This document shows, piece by piece, positions 16,708-25,589 of a stretch of 64,000 nucleotides of DNA; within the stretch, counting starts at the first letter, position 1, and every line of letters begins with the position of its first letter. The stretch is taken from the NCBI RefSeq assembly GCF_947503855.1, contig NZ_CANNFF010000008.1, positions 1 through 64,000 on the forward strand, given 5' to 3'. Under the pieces are notes generated by a model, which was not told the origin of the DNA, searched no databases, and saw only the letters and a program-made list of their open reading frames with translations. This DNA comes from an uncultured Polaribacter sp. (GTDB taxonomy: Bacteria; Bacteroidota; Bacteroidia; Flavobacteriales; Flavobacteriaceae). The translations under genes and the position numbers were made by a program.

Positions 16708-17424
16708 TTATTTTGAGTTTTCAGTAGCTAAAGAATAGATTACTAACCCGAAACCAATTTTGTTAATTGCATCTCCAATGTTGTAAACAACGTCAAGATT
16801 TAAACCACCAAAAATACCTTCATACCATCCAGGTGTTCCTGCCATGTATCCAATAGGATAGATAACCCATCCTACTAAAACAAACCAACATAGCGCTTTG
16901 TGAGCTTTTAATACTGATCCACCAGCTTCTACAGCTAATTTTTTCGCACTTCCTAACCAGATATCGTAAGCAATTGCAAAATAGGCAGCTCCAGAAATTA
17001 ATCCCCATAACCAAGCATTTGGTCTGTCAATTACTTCTCCTACATAACCAGTTACCAACATTATCACAGAAAATAATATCATTCTCCACATTAATGATTT
17101 TTTAGCACCAGCTACTTTTAATATCAAGTAGAATTCAACACACATTAATGGTACAGTAAGAATCCAGTCTACATATCTAAAGAAAGTTGGTGATTCTGCA
17201 TTAGCAGCCCAATAATCTCTCATGTAAAGGTAGTGAACAGCGGCAATAAATGTAATTAAACCAGAAACTAGAATGGAGGTTCTCCATTTTTTATCAAAAC
17301 TGTTCATTGATAAAAAGAAAAATGCTGATGCAGCCATCATAGCCATACATCCTACAAAAAATGTAAAACCTACATAATCGTCTGGGGCCATTTTAGAAAC
17401 AGCTAAAAAACTTGTAAAATTCAT
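16708..17424 (-). CDS. Proteorhodopsin, green-tuned light-driven proton pump
   Basis: A 238-residue seven-helix rhodopsin. Helix C reads RYVDWILTVPLMCVEFYLI: D86 is the proton acceptor, T90 the middle residue and E97 the proton donor (DTE motif), as in proton-pumping proteorhodopsin. M94 occupies the spectral-tuning position (105 in the reference protein); Met there is typical of green-absorbing flavobacterial pumps. H64 matches the conserved His that pairs with the acceptor Asp, and K222 in helix G (DAINKIGFGLVIY) is the retinal lysine. It pumps protons out across the inner membrane. Divergent from blh, which supplies retinal. A TATCTTTA element lies about 47 bp upstream. Confidence 0.98.
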   Translation of the reverse strand: MNFTSFLAVSKMAPDDYVGFTFFVGCMAMMAASAFFFLSMNSFDKKWRTSILVSGLITFIAAVHYLYMRDYWAANAESPTFFRYVDWILTVPLMCVEFYLILKVAGAKKSLMWRMILFSVIMLVTGYVGEVIDRPNAWLWGLISGAAYFAIAYDIWLGSAKKLAVEAGGSVLKAHKALCWFVLVGWVIYPIGYMAGTPGWYEGIFGGLNLDVVYNIGDAINKIGFGLVIYSLATENSK

Positions 17425-17470
17425 AATAAAAATAATTAAGTTAGTATTAGTTTTGTTTAATCTTTTTTAA

Positions 17471-17511
17471 TAAAGATATAACAAACTTACAATATAAAAA
17501 TGATATATTTG
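17471..17511. promoter_or_regulatory. Divergent promoter region of proteorhodopsin and blh
   Basis: The 91-bp gap holds TATCTTTA on the minus strand (17471-17478) for proteorhodopsin, giving a leader of about 40 nt, and TATATTTG on the plus strand (17504-17511) for blh, ending 4 nt before the ATG at 17516. No clear TTG -33 element at the right distance on either side. Confidence 0.5.
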
Positions 17512-17515
17512 CAAT

Positions 17516-18409
17516 ATGAGAGATGAAATTTTTACACATTATCAAAATTTTATGATATTTTTTACATTTTTACTGTTCTGGTTTGGGATACAATTCGGAG
17601 AAATTGTAGAGGATTCATTTGCGTTTTTCCTAGTGATAACAATAGGTATACTTCACGGAGCCAATGACTTATTAATTCTTTCTAAGAGAAATTTTGCATC
17701 AAATAAAAATGTTAATAAAAATTTACTTATCTATCTATTTATGATTGGTTTATGTGTTTTATTATTCTTTTTGAACTCTTTTTTAGCAATAATTATGTTT
17801 ATTATAATTAGTGCTTTTCATTTTGGAGAGGAACATTTTTCAGAAAAAATAAAACAAAATAGTATTGAAAGCTACTTTTATTTTTTTGTTTATGGCTTAA
17901 TTGTATTTGCAATGCTTTTTTATAATTCGGAAATACAGCTAAAAGAAATAATGATAGATTTAGTTGGTGTTTCTTTTAGTCCTTTCCTTGTAAAGTTAAT
18001 TTTACTTATTAGTGGGCTTTTGTTTTTACTAATGAGTATCTACTTTTATTTCAAGAAACAAATTTCTTTAAAAACAATTATGAAAGAATTATTTTATTTA
18101 ATGTTTCTTTTTTTGGTTTTTAAAACTACCTCTTTGATTTTTGGCTTTGCTATTTATTTTATTCTCTGGCATTCACTACCATCCATACTACATCAAGTTT
18201 TATTTTTATCTGGAGAGGTAAATAAGCAAACAATTCTAAAATTTATTAAAAAGGCTCTTTTATTTTGGGTAATTAGTGCAGTAGGTATTTTATTACTTTA
18301 CTTTTTAACACCGTCGTTAAAGCTTTTTTCTTCTAGCTTATTTGCTGTTTTGTTTGCGGTTACAGCACCACACATGTGGGTAATGTCTTCTATGAAGACT
18401 AACGGGTAA
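17516..18409 (+). CDS. blh: Beta-carotene 15,15'-dioxygenase, Brp/Blh family
   Basis: A 297-residue integral membrane oxygenase that cleaves beta-carotene to two retinals, the chromophore of the neighbouring proteorhodopsin. Histidines expected to bind iron are visible: H47 (ILHGANDLL), H102 and H107 (AFHFGEEHF), H219 and H226 (LWHSLPSILHQV), and H286 (APHMWVM). About eight hydrophobic helices. ATG 17516 would make a leaderless transcript from the -7 element at 17504-17511; Met 13 at 17552 is the alternative start. The 3' end overlaps convergent yaaA by 11 bp. Carotenoid synthesis genes are not in the window. Confidence 0.96.
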   Translation: MRDEIFTHYQNFMIFFTFLLFWFGIQFGEIVEDSFAFFLVITIGILHGANDLLILSKRNFASNKNVNKNLLIYLFMIGLCVLLFFLNSFLAIIMFIIISAFHFGEEHFSEKIKQNSIESYFYFFVYGLIVFAMLFYNSEIQLKEIMIDLVGVSFSPFLVKLILLISGLLFLLMSIYFYFKKQISLKTIMKELFYLMFLFLVFKTTSLIFGFAIYFILWHSLPSILHQVLFLSGEVNKQTILKFIKKALLFWVISAVGILLLYFLTPSLKLFSSSLFAVLFAVTAPHMWVMSSMKTNG

Positions 18410-19157
18410 AAACCAAATTATTACCAGAAGACATTTCTTCAGAAAAACCGTAACCTTCTATATTAAATCCTTTTAAGTCTTCTATGGTTTCTATATTGTT
18501 TTCTACAATATATCTAACCATATAACCACGTGCCATTTTAGCATAGGTCATAATGGTTTTATATTGTCCGTTTTTAAAATCTTTAAATACAGGTGTTATC
18601 ATTGGCACTTTTAAAACTTTTTTAGGCAATGCTTTAAAGTATTCTGTACTTGCTAAATTAATTAGTAATTCGTCTTCTTTTAGTTCTTTATTTAAAGATT
18701 TTGCCAAAGCATCATCCCAAAATTGGTATAAATTATCTTTTTTACCTACTTTTATTTTTGTGCCCATTTCTAATCTATAAGGTTGTATTAAATCTAAAGG
18801 CTTTAATAAACCATATAAACCCGATAAAATTCTTAATTTGTCTTGTAAAAAAGGAATTTTATCTTCGTGTAAAGAGTTTACATCAATTCCTTGAAAAACA
18901 GCGCCTGTAAATGCGTAAATAGCTTGTTTCGCATTTTTTTTTGTAAATGGTATTTTCCAATTTTGATTTCTATCATAATTTAAAGCTGCTAAATCATCAG
19001 AAATAGACATTAAACTAGAAAGCTTGTTTTTAGATAGTGTTTTTAGTTTTTTATTTAATTTTTGAGATTCTTCTAAAAAACGAGGTTGTGTATGCAAAGT
19101 TGTAGGTACTTTGCTTTCGAAATCTAAAGATTTTGCAGGTGAGATAATGATTTTCAT
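18399..19157 (-). CDS. yaaA: Peroxide stress protein YaaA (DUF328)
   Basis: A 252-residue YaaA/DUF328 protein: start MKIIISPAKSLDFE, central YAFTGAVFQGIDV and ILSGLYGLLKPLDLIQPYRLE, and C-terminal ARGYMVRYIVEN, all typical. In E. coli YaaA lowers free iron during peroxide stress and binds DNA. Cytoplasmic. It is convergent with blh, overlapping by 11 bp, so the two transcripts must run into each other's 3' ends; no separate terminator is visible. Confidence 0.93.
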   Translation of the reverse strand: MKIIISPAKSLDFESKVPTTLHTQPRFLEESQKLNKKLKTLSKNKLSSLMSISDDLAALNYDRNQNWKIPFTKKNAKQAIYAFTGAVFQGIDVNSLHEDKIPFLQDKLRILSGLYGLLKPLDLIQPYRLEMGTKIKVGKKDNLYQFWDDALAKSLNKELKEDELLINLASTEYFKALPKKVLKVPMITPVFKDFKNGQYKTIMTYAKMARGYMVRYIVENNIETIEDLKGFNIEGYGFSEEMSSGNNLVFTR

Positions 19158-19545
19158 TATAGATGTATAACTTTTTATTGTTAAAATTTTTCTAGGTAAA
19201 AATACTAAGGATTGAAATAATTGTCAAACAAAGACCATATTTTCTATTGATAAATGCATCTATAAAATTTATAGAGTACAGGGGTAAAAATATTAACAGC
19301 TCTTAAATTTAAAGATTAAGAATCAAAAAATAAACTATCTAATTGGCATAGCTAGTTTTTTGGTAGAATTTTAAGTAAATAAATTTTCTTATTCAGAAGT
19401 GTATCATTATTAGTAGGATTTAAACTAACAAAGAGTTTAGGTAAAGAGTAACAGGTTTAATCTCTTGTTAAATATAAAAATAGAATGGTCCCATAACAAC
19501 TATTCTCTTTTTTCTTTTGTATTTTAGTCTTTAAAATTTAAACCA
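19158..19545. other. AT-rich intergenic region without recognised features
   Basis: This 388-bp gap separates divergent yaaA and the M28 peptidase gene and should contain both promoters. TTTTAGTCTTTAAAATTTAAACC just before 19546 is a weak candidate for the peptidase promoter. I see no ORF, RNA gene or strong hairpin. Confidence 0.3.
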
Positions 19546-20871
19546 ATGAAAAAAATTACTTTTTTAATTTTATTAATTTCAAATGTTAGTTTTACTCAAA
19601 CAGACAGTAAAATTTACGATATTATTAATGCTGTCTCAGAAGATAGACTTAAAGCAGATGTAAAAACGCTTACAGAATTTGGCACCAGAAACACTTTTTC
19701 TGATACCATTTCTAATACAAGAGGTATTGGTGCTGCAAGACGTTGGATAAAGTCTGAATTTGATAAGATTTCTAGTGATTGTAACAACTGTATTAATGTC
19801 TTTTATCAAAAAGATTTGGTAACTACAGAAATGAGTAAAAGAGTACCTCATGATGCTTATGTTGTAAATGTTGTTGCAATACAAAAAGGAACCAAATATC
19901 CAAATAGATATATTATTATGAGTGGAGATATAGACTCTAGAAATAGTGATGGTTCTAACTTTACAAAAGATGCACCAGGAGCCAATGATAATGCATCTGG
20001 TATGGCGGGTACTATTGAAGCAGCAAGAGTTTTAAGTAAATATAAATTTGAAAGTAGTATTATTTATGTAGGTCTTTCGGGTGAAGAACAGGGTCTTTTT
20101 GGTGGTGCAGGATTAGCAAAATACGCTAAAGAAAAAGGATGGGATATTATTGGAATTTTAAATAATGATATGATTGGAAACATTGAAGGTGTAGATGGTG
20201 TTATAGACAATCGTTCTTTTAGGATTTTTAGTGAACCAGTTCCTGCAAGCGAAACAGAAAGACAAAGAAGAATGCGTAGATTTTACGGTGGTGAAGTTGA
20301 TGGTATTTCAAGACAATTAGCAAGATATGTGCATAAAACAACCAAAACATATATGCCAGAAATGAATCCGATGATGATTTATAGGTTGGATAGGTTTGGT
20401 AGAGGTGGGCACCACAGGCCTTTTAACGATTTAGGTTTTGCAGGTATTAGAATTATGGAGGCTCATGAAAACTATACACAACAACACCAAGATATTAGAA
20501 CCGAAAATGGTATAAAATATGGTGATACTTTTGAGCATGTAAACTTTCCGTATGCTAAAAAATTAACAGCAGTAAACGCCATAAATTTAGCGAGTTTAGC
20601 TTGGGCACCAGCTGCACCTAAAGAAGTTGCTATTGGAGGTATTGTAGAAGCAAATGTAAGATTAAAATGGAGTAAAGTAGAAGGGGCAAAAGGTTATAAA
20701 ATTTATTGGAGAGACACAACATCACCAACTTGGGATAATTCTAGATATGTAGAAACTACTGAGTTCGCTCTAGAAGGTATTGTAATAGATAATTTTTTCT
20801 TTGGTGTTGCTTCAGTTGGAGAAAATGGACATGAAAGCATGGTTATGTTTCCCAATAAAATTTGGAGATAA
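19546..20871 (+). CDS. Secreted M28 family metallopeptidase
   Basis: A 441-residue protein with a cleavable signal peptide (TFLILLISNVSFTQ). The M28 aminopeptidase fold is shown by GANDNASG (metal-bridging Asp), GLSGEEQGLFGG (catalytic and metal-binding Glu pair), LNNDMIGN (metal Asp) and a His-rich C-terminal segment. The first zinc-ligand position, usually His in an HxDS motif, reads GDIDSR here. Residues from about 355 form a fibronectin-III-like domain (LKWSKVEGAKGYKIYWRD). Probably periplasmic or exported, releasing amino acids from peptides. Ended by a shared terminator. Confidence 0.88.
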   Translation: MKKITFLILLISNVSFTQTDSKIYDIINAVSEDRLKADVKTLTEFGTRNTFSDTISNTRGIGAARRWIKSEFDKISSDCNNCINVFYQKDLVTTEMSKRVPHDAYVVNVVAIQKGTKYPNRYIIMSGDIDSRNSDGSNFTKDAPGANDNASGMAGTIEAARVLSKYKFESSIIYVGLSGEEQGLFGGAGLAKYAKEKGWDIIGILNNDMIGNIEGVDGVIDNRSFRIFSEPVPASETERQRRMRRFYGGEVDGISRQLARYVHKTTKTYMPEMNPMMIYRLDRFGRGGHHRPFNDLGFAGIRIMEAHENYTQQHQDIRTENGIKYGDTFEHVNFPYAKKLTAVNAINLASLAWAPAAPKEVAIGGIVEANVRLKWSKVEGAKGYKIYWRDTTSPTWDNSRYVETTEFALEGIVIDNFFFGVASVGENGHESMVMFPNKIWR

Positions 20872-21040
20872 AAATTTATTGATTGTGTGTTTTCTTTCGA
20901 GAAAAACAAGAAAAGTCAAGTTACTTAAGTTGTAAAGTATCAAAAACTCCGTTTTTGTAATTGTAAAAAAGCAACATTATCAAGCTCATCCTTAAAGATT
21001 GAGGATAAAAAAGCTAAAAAGTTAAAAATTGTTTATTTTA

Positions 21041-21070
21041 AAAAACCTCAAAATAAATTTTGAGGTTTTT
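21041..21070. terminator. Bidirectional terminator between M28 peptidase and AAA ATPase gene
   Basis: Stem AAAAACCTCAAAA / TTTTGAGGTTTTT with a short AT loop, between convergent genes ending at 20871 and 21089, flanked by A and T runs. Confidence 0.8.
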
Positions 21071-21088
21071 ATTTTTTCGTTTTTTAAA

Positions 21089-22555
21089 TTATAATCCACT
21101 AATGAAACTACCATAAGGGTCTTTAAATTGTGTGCCTTCTGTAAATCTTTGTTTGCTTAATTTACTAAACTCTACCAAAGCCCAGAGCACAAATTCTTTC
21201 ATAAAATAAGTATCAGCATCATTCATATTGGGTTGATGTTCTTTTAAAAAGTCGTTTAAAGGTTTTATTTTATCTAAGGCATTTTTGTACTGTTGTTCGG
21301 TGTATTCTTCTAACAGTTCAAAATCTTCTTCGGCATTAAAAAACCAAGAAACAATACCGTCGTAAACAGTTTCTTCACCTTGTTTTTCTAGTTTTTTAAT
21401 TTCTGGAAAATAATCTGGAAATAAAGTTTTAATAGCTTTTCTAATTAAATTTTCTGCAACAATGTGAGCGCCTTCTTGCTCACCTTCATACACTAATTCT
21501 ACTTTACCGGTAATGGCTGGTATAATTCCGTCAAAATCGCTTAAACGAATCACAGTATGTTCATCTCCAGAAATTAAGGCACGTCTTTCTGCTGTACTTA
21601 AAAGATTTTCAAATGCAGAGATACTTAAACGTGCACTTACACCGCTTTTTGCATCAATATATTCACTTTCTCTAGCTTCAAAAACAATTTGTTCTAACAA
21701 ATCTTTAGCCAATTCGGGTACTTCGATAAAGTCTTTTTGTGCATTTGCTTTGTTAGCTTCTTGTTGTGTAATGGTTTTTGCAGTTTCTATATCTTCTGGA
21801 TAATGTGTTAAAATTTGCGAACCGATTCTGTCTTTTAAAGGTGTTACTATACTACCTCTATTGGTATAATCTTCTGGATTTGCTGTAAATACAAATTGCA
21901 TATCTAAAGGCAATCTTAATTTAAAACCACGAATCTGAATATCACCTTCTTGTAAAATATTAAATAAAGCTACCTGAATTCTAGCTTGTAAATCGGGTAA
22001 CTCATTAATTACAAAAATGCATCTATTGGCTCTTGGAATCATTCCATAATGAATAACTCTGTCATCTGCATAACTCAATTTTAAATTGGCTGCTTTTATT
22101 GGGTCTACATCACCAATTATGTCTGCTACAGTAACATCTGGTGTTGCTAGTTTTTCTGCAAAACGTTCGCTTCTGTGTAACCAAAAAATAGGTGTATCAT
22201 CTCCTTTTTCTTTAATGATTTCTATAGCAAATCTAGAGATTGGTTTCACAGGGTCATCATTAATTTCTGAACCTGCTACAACAGGAATATATTCGTCTAA
22301 TAAATTTACCATTAGTCTAGCCAAACGTGTTTTTGCTTGCCCACGTAAACCTAATAAATTGATATTGTGTTTGCTTAAAATAGCTCTTTCTAACTCAGGA
22401 ATTACAGTGTTTTCATATCCATGTACACCTTTAAAAACGGTTTCTTTACTCATCATTTTACTGATAAGATTTTCGCGCAATTCGTCTTTAATAGATTTTG
22501 ATTGATACCCTGATTTTTTTAACTCTCCTAGTGTTTTTATGTTTTCTAAATTCAT
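21089..22555 (-). CDS. MoxR/magnesium-chelatase-like AAA+ ATPase
   Basis: A 488-residue AAA+ protein of the chelatase/MoxR clade. The P-loop reads GLRGQAKTRLAR, with Ala in place of the glycine before Lys, and the Walker B region reads CIFVINELPDL, with Asn for the usual Asp. A sensor-type arginine follows in RLSDFDG. The C-terminal helical part (about 330-488) is unlike the small chelatase lid. Start 22555 (MNLENIKTLGEL) fits the N-terminus best; 22609 would overlap the upstream gene. It lies 10 bp after a VWA-domain gene, the usual MoxR-VWA pairing for assembling or remodelling a target complex. Target unknown. Confidence 0.85.
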   Translation of the reverse strand: MNLENIKTLGELKKSGYQSKSIKDELRENLISKMMSKETVFKGVHGYENTVIPELERAILSKHNINLLGLRGQAKTRLARLMVNLLDEYIPVVAGSEINDDPVKPISRFAIEIIKEKGDDTPIFWLHRSERFAEKLATPDVTVADIIGDVDPIKAANLKLSYADDRVIHYGMIPRANRCIFVINELPDLQARIQVALFNILQEGDIQIRGFKLRLPLDMQFVFTANPEDYTNRGSIVTPLKDRIGSQILTHYPEDIETAKTITQQEANKANAQKDFIEVPELAKDLLEQIVFEARESEYIDAKSGVSARLSISAFENLLSTAERRALISGDEHTVIRLSDFDGIIPAITGKVELVYEGEQEGAHIVAENLIRKAIKTLFPDYFPEIKKLEKQGEETVYDGIVSWFFNAEEDFELLEEYTEQQYKNALDKIKPLNDFLKEHQPNMNDADTYFMKEFVLWALVEFSKLSKQRFTEGTQFKDPYGSFISGL

Positions 22556-22565
22556 CTTTAATTTA

Positions 22566-23693
22566 TTATCCTCTAATTCTTTTTTTTCTATTGGTTTCAT
22601 AATCTTCAAAAATCATTTCTCCTAAACCTTTTAAGCCTGTATAAAATGCTTTTCCTTGGTTAGCTTGTGTAAATGCCTTTATAAATTGCATTAAATAAGG
22701 GTCTTGGGCAATCATAAATGTGGTAATAGGAATGTGTAATTTTCTGGCTTGTTGTGCCATCCCATAACATTTATTTACAATGTATTTATCCAAACCGTTA
22801 CTGTTTTTATAATATTGTCCGTCAGGCATTTTTAAGCAACTTGGTTTACCATCTGTAATCATAAAAATTTGTTTGTTGGTATTTCTTTTTCTACGCAATA
22901 AATCCATAGCTAAGTTTAATCCAGCCACGGTATTTGTATGGTAAGGGCCTACTTGTAAATAAGGTAAATCTTTAATTTTGATGGTCCAAGCATCATTACC
23001 AAATACTAAAATATCTAAGGTGTCCTTTGGGTAACGAGTTGTTATCAATTCAGCCAATGCCATAGCTACTTTTTTAGCGGGTGTAATTCTGTCTTCTCCA
23101 TACAAAATCATAGAGTGGCTTATATCGATCATTAAAACAGTGCTCATTTGAGCTTTATGAAGTGTTTCTTCTACTACTAAATCATTTTCAGATAATGTAA
23201 AATCTCCAATTCCATTATTAATTTGTGCATTTCTGATGCTCTCAGTTATTGAAACTTTATCCAGATTATCTCCAAATTGATAAGCTCTAAAATCTCCTGT
23301 ATGCTCATCTCCATTGCCGGGAGATTTACTTTTATGATTACCAGTACCACTTCTTTTAATTTTACCAAAAATTTGATTTAAAGCTTGTTGTCTAATTGCA
23401 CGTTCTGTTTTGGCTGTTATTTTTGTGCCTGCAATTCCATCTCCTTCAATTTCTTCTTTGATGTAACCTTTCTTTTTTAGGTCCTCAATAAAATCATCAA
23501 TGGTATAATTTTCGTCTGTTAATTTGTACTCTTTGTCTAAAGAACGCAACCATTCTATGGCTTCATCAAAATCGCCAGCAGTATGTGTAATTAATTCTTT
23601 AAAAATTTCAAAAAGTTTTTCAAAAGGCGATTTGTTTTTAGCCTCATAAGGTTTAAATACAAAACCAGTTCTTTTCTTATTATTTTTCATCAC
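22566..23693 (-). CDS. VWA domain protein, partner of the MoxR-like ATPase
   Basis: A 375-residue protein with a C-terminal von Willebrand A domain from about residue 180. The MIDAS motif DISHS (VLMIDISHSMIL) and the later FMITDGKPS strand are present. The N-terminal half is charged and includes DEHTGDFRAYQFGDN. No signal peptide, so it is cytoplasmic. It is transcribed immediately before the AAA+ ATPase gene; such pairs act as chaperone-like modules in which the ATPase loads metal cofactors or remodels a substrate bound by the VWA protein. Confidence 0.88.
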   Translation of the reverse strand: MMKNNKKRTGFVFKPYEAKNKSPFEKLFEIFKELITHTAGDFDEAIEWLRSLDKEYKLTDENYTIDDFIEDLKKKGYIKEEIEGDGIAGTKITAKTERAIRQQALNQIFGKIKRSGTGNHKSKSPGNGDEHTGDFRAYQFGDNLDKVSITESIRNAQINNGIGDFTLSENDLVVEETLHKAQMSTVLMIDISHSMILYGEDRITPAKKVAMALAELITTRYPKDTLDILVFGNDAWTIKIKDLPYLQVGPYHTNTVAGLNLAMDLLRRKRNTNKQIFMITDGKPSCLKMPDGQYYKNSNGLDKYIVNKCYGMAQQARKLHIPITTFMIAQDPYLMQFIKAFTQANQGKAFYTGLKGLGEMIFEDYETNRKKRIRG

Positions 23694-23918
23694 TATAAAA
23701 ATACGGCTTTATCTAAGGCGTTAAAAATAATTAACATTGCTTTAATATATTTCAGGATTGTTTATTCTTATGATATATTACTCGATTCTTATTAATTTTA
23801 AACTTAGATAATATTAGTTATTTTTTAAGTGTTAAGTATTTCAAGATATTTTAAAAGAAGTTAAATAAACAAATAAATAATCTTTATCAGAACCACAATT
23901 TATTCAATGGTTCTTTTC

Positions 23919-23926
23919 TATCTTTA
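23919..23926 (+). promoter_or_regulatory. -7 element of the TIGR01777 gene
   Basis: TATCTTTA ends 4 nt before the ATG at 23931, the same distance as at several other genes in this window. This implies a leaderless or nearly leaderless transcript. Confidence 0.45.
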
Positions 23927-23930
23927 CAAT

Positions 23931-24806
23931 ATGGCAAAAATATTAATTACAGGAGGTACAGGTTTGGTAGGGTCTAGGTTAACTGAATTGCTTACTAAAA
24001 ATAAACATGAGGTAAGAATTTTAAGCAGAACCCCAGAAGGTAAAAATGAATTTAAATGGGATATTTCTAATAATTATATTGATGAAAAAGCATTGACTGA
24101 TATAGAGTATGTAATACATTTAGCAGGTGCAGGTATTGCAGATAAACGGTGGACAGATGCAAGGAAAAAAGTAATTATTGATAGTAGAGTAGATACAGCA
24201 AATTTAATTTTCAAGAAAATAAAAGCACAAAAAATTACCTTAAAAGGATTTATTTCTTCTTCTGGAAGTAATTATTACGGTGCAAAAACCACCGATAAAA
24301 TTTATAAGGAAACAGACAATGCAGGTGATGATTATTTAGGTGAAGTTTGTCAAAAGTGGGAACAAGCGGCACATCAATTTGAAAAATTAAACATTCCAGT
24401 AACAATTTTAAGAACAGGTGTGGTTCTTTCTAAAAAAGGAGGAGCTTTAGATCAAATGAAAACCCCAATTGTTGCTCCTTTAGGTTCTGGCAAACAATAT
24501 ATGGCTTGGATACATATAGATGATTTATGTGGTTTGTATATAAAGGCTATAGAAGAAGATTTTACTGGTGTTTACAATGCTGTGTCACCAGAGTTTCATA
24601 CTAGTAAAACTTTTTCTAAAACCTTAGCAAAAGCTATAAAAAGACCGTTTTTAGCAATTAATGTTCCTGGCTTTTTGTTAAAATTAATTTTTGGTGAATT
24701 GGCTATCATACTTCTAGAGGGTAGTAGGTTGTCGTCAGAAAAAATAGCAGAAAAAGGATTTAATTTTCAACACAAAGAACTTAAAGAGGCATTAAATAAT
24801 TTATAA
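23931..24806 (+). CDS. TIGR01777 family NAD(P)-dependent epimerase-like protein
   Basis: A 291-residue short-chain dehydrogenase-type protein of the YfcH/TIGR01777 family. The dinucleotide motif ITGGTGLVGSRL lies at the N-terminus, followed by VIHLAGAGIADKRW, FISSSGSNYYG and LRTGVVLSKKGGAL, with a C-terminal domain (PEFHTSKTFSKTLAKAI) typical of the family. The substrate is unknown. The start at 23931 fits the Rossmann motif; an upstream Met at 23907 would add eight residues. Its 3' side faces a small inverted-repeat element. Confidence 0.92.
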   Translation: MAKILITGGTGLVGSRLTELLTKNKHEVRILSRTPEGKNEFKWDISNNYIDEKALTDIEYVIHLAGAGIADKRWTDARKKVIIDSRVDTANLIFKKIKAQKITLKGFISSSGSNYYGAKTTDKIYKETDNAGDDYLGEVCQKWEQAAHQFEKLNIPVTILRTGVVLSKKGGALDQMKTPIVAPLGSGKQYMAWIHIDDLCGLYIKAIEEDFTGVYNAVSPEFHTSKTFSKTLAKAIKRPFLAINVPGFLLKLIFGELAIILLEGSRLSSEKIAEKGFNFQHKELKEALNNL

Positions 24807-24830
24807 ATAGAAAAATGGGTGTCTGAAAAG

Positions 24831-24934
24831 TATTTTTAAAACTTACTTTTCTAACTTTAGTGCATTTGTTTTATGTAAACTAAATAATGCTTATTTACTA
24901 AGGTTAAAAGAGTCAATTTAAATACTTTTCAAAC
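24831..24934. mobile_element. Candidate MITE or long hairpin with 15-bp terminal inverted repeats
   Basis: GTCTGAAAAGTATTT (24831-24845) and AAATACTTTTCAAAC (24920-24934) are inverted repeats with one mismatch, enclosing 74 bp of non-coding AT-rich sequence in a convergent intergenic gap. The size and ends look like a miniature inverted-repeat element or an IS remnant. No clear target-site duplication is visible, so a large terminator-like hairpin remains possible. Confidence 0.45.
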
Positions 24935-24969
24935 GAACTGCTTAATATTTTTAGTATAAAAAAATACTT

Positions 24970-25581
24970 TTAAAATTTTGTAGTGATGTTTAATGCTACA
25001 TCGCTCCAAGTTTTAGAAATACCATCAGATCCAGTATGCAATGCTTCACAAACTTTATTTAATGAAGCTAGTGCATTTAAGGCATTCCAATTTGTAACAT
25101 CCATTTTTGCACTCATTACAAATGTATTGTTTGCAATTGTATAAGAAAATGGTACTTTTTCTGATATACCGTTCATATTAATAAGTGCTGCACCAATAGA
25201 ATCATTTTCTATAGTTAGTTTACCAGATAATAATTTTGTATTCTTCATAACACCAAAGAAAAACTTTTGTATTTTATAATCTCTACTTGAATCTTTAGTA
25301 AAAATACTACTTACAGGTATGGAAAATTCTGTATTATTTATTGCTTCTTTAATGGTGTTTCCTTTTCCTCCACTAGTAATATTTACTTGTCTGAATTGTC
25401 CTTTTACAGGTGTTTTTTCTGTAAACTTATAAGCTGTAAAAACAATATCGTTTTCTGCTTTTTCTATAGAATATAAAGCGTTATTTTCTGTTTTATTGTT
25501 GTCTGAATCTGTTTTCTTTTCTGATTTACATGCCGTAAAGCTTAAAGAAATAGCGACTACTAATAGTATGATTTTTTTCAT
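24970..25581 (-). CDS. YceI-like lipoprotein
   Basis: A 203-residue predicted lipoprotein (lipobox LSFTAC, Cys 18) with an Asn/Lys-rich linker and a YceI-like beta-barrel domain: VFTAYKFTEKTPVKGQF near the start and FVMSAKMDVTNWNALNALASLN near the end. YceI folds bind isoprenoid or lipid chains in the envelope. It begins 8 bp after the acyl-CoA-binding protein gene, so it appears to be the last gene of the rsfS-ftsH-cdsA-psd operon, which fits a lipid-related role. Confidence 0.8.
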   Translation of the reverse strand: MKKIILLVVAISLSFTACKSEKKTDSDNNKTENNALYSIEKAENDIVFTAYKFTEKTPVKGQFRQVNITSGGKGNTIKEAINNTEFSIPVSSIFTKDSSRDYKIQKFFFGVMKNTKLLSGKLTIENDSIGAALINMNGISEKVPFSYTIANNTFVMSAKMDVTNWNALNALASLNKVCEALHTGSDGISKTWSDVALNITTKF

Positions 25582-25589
25582 AATTACTT

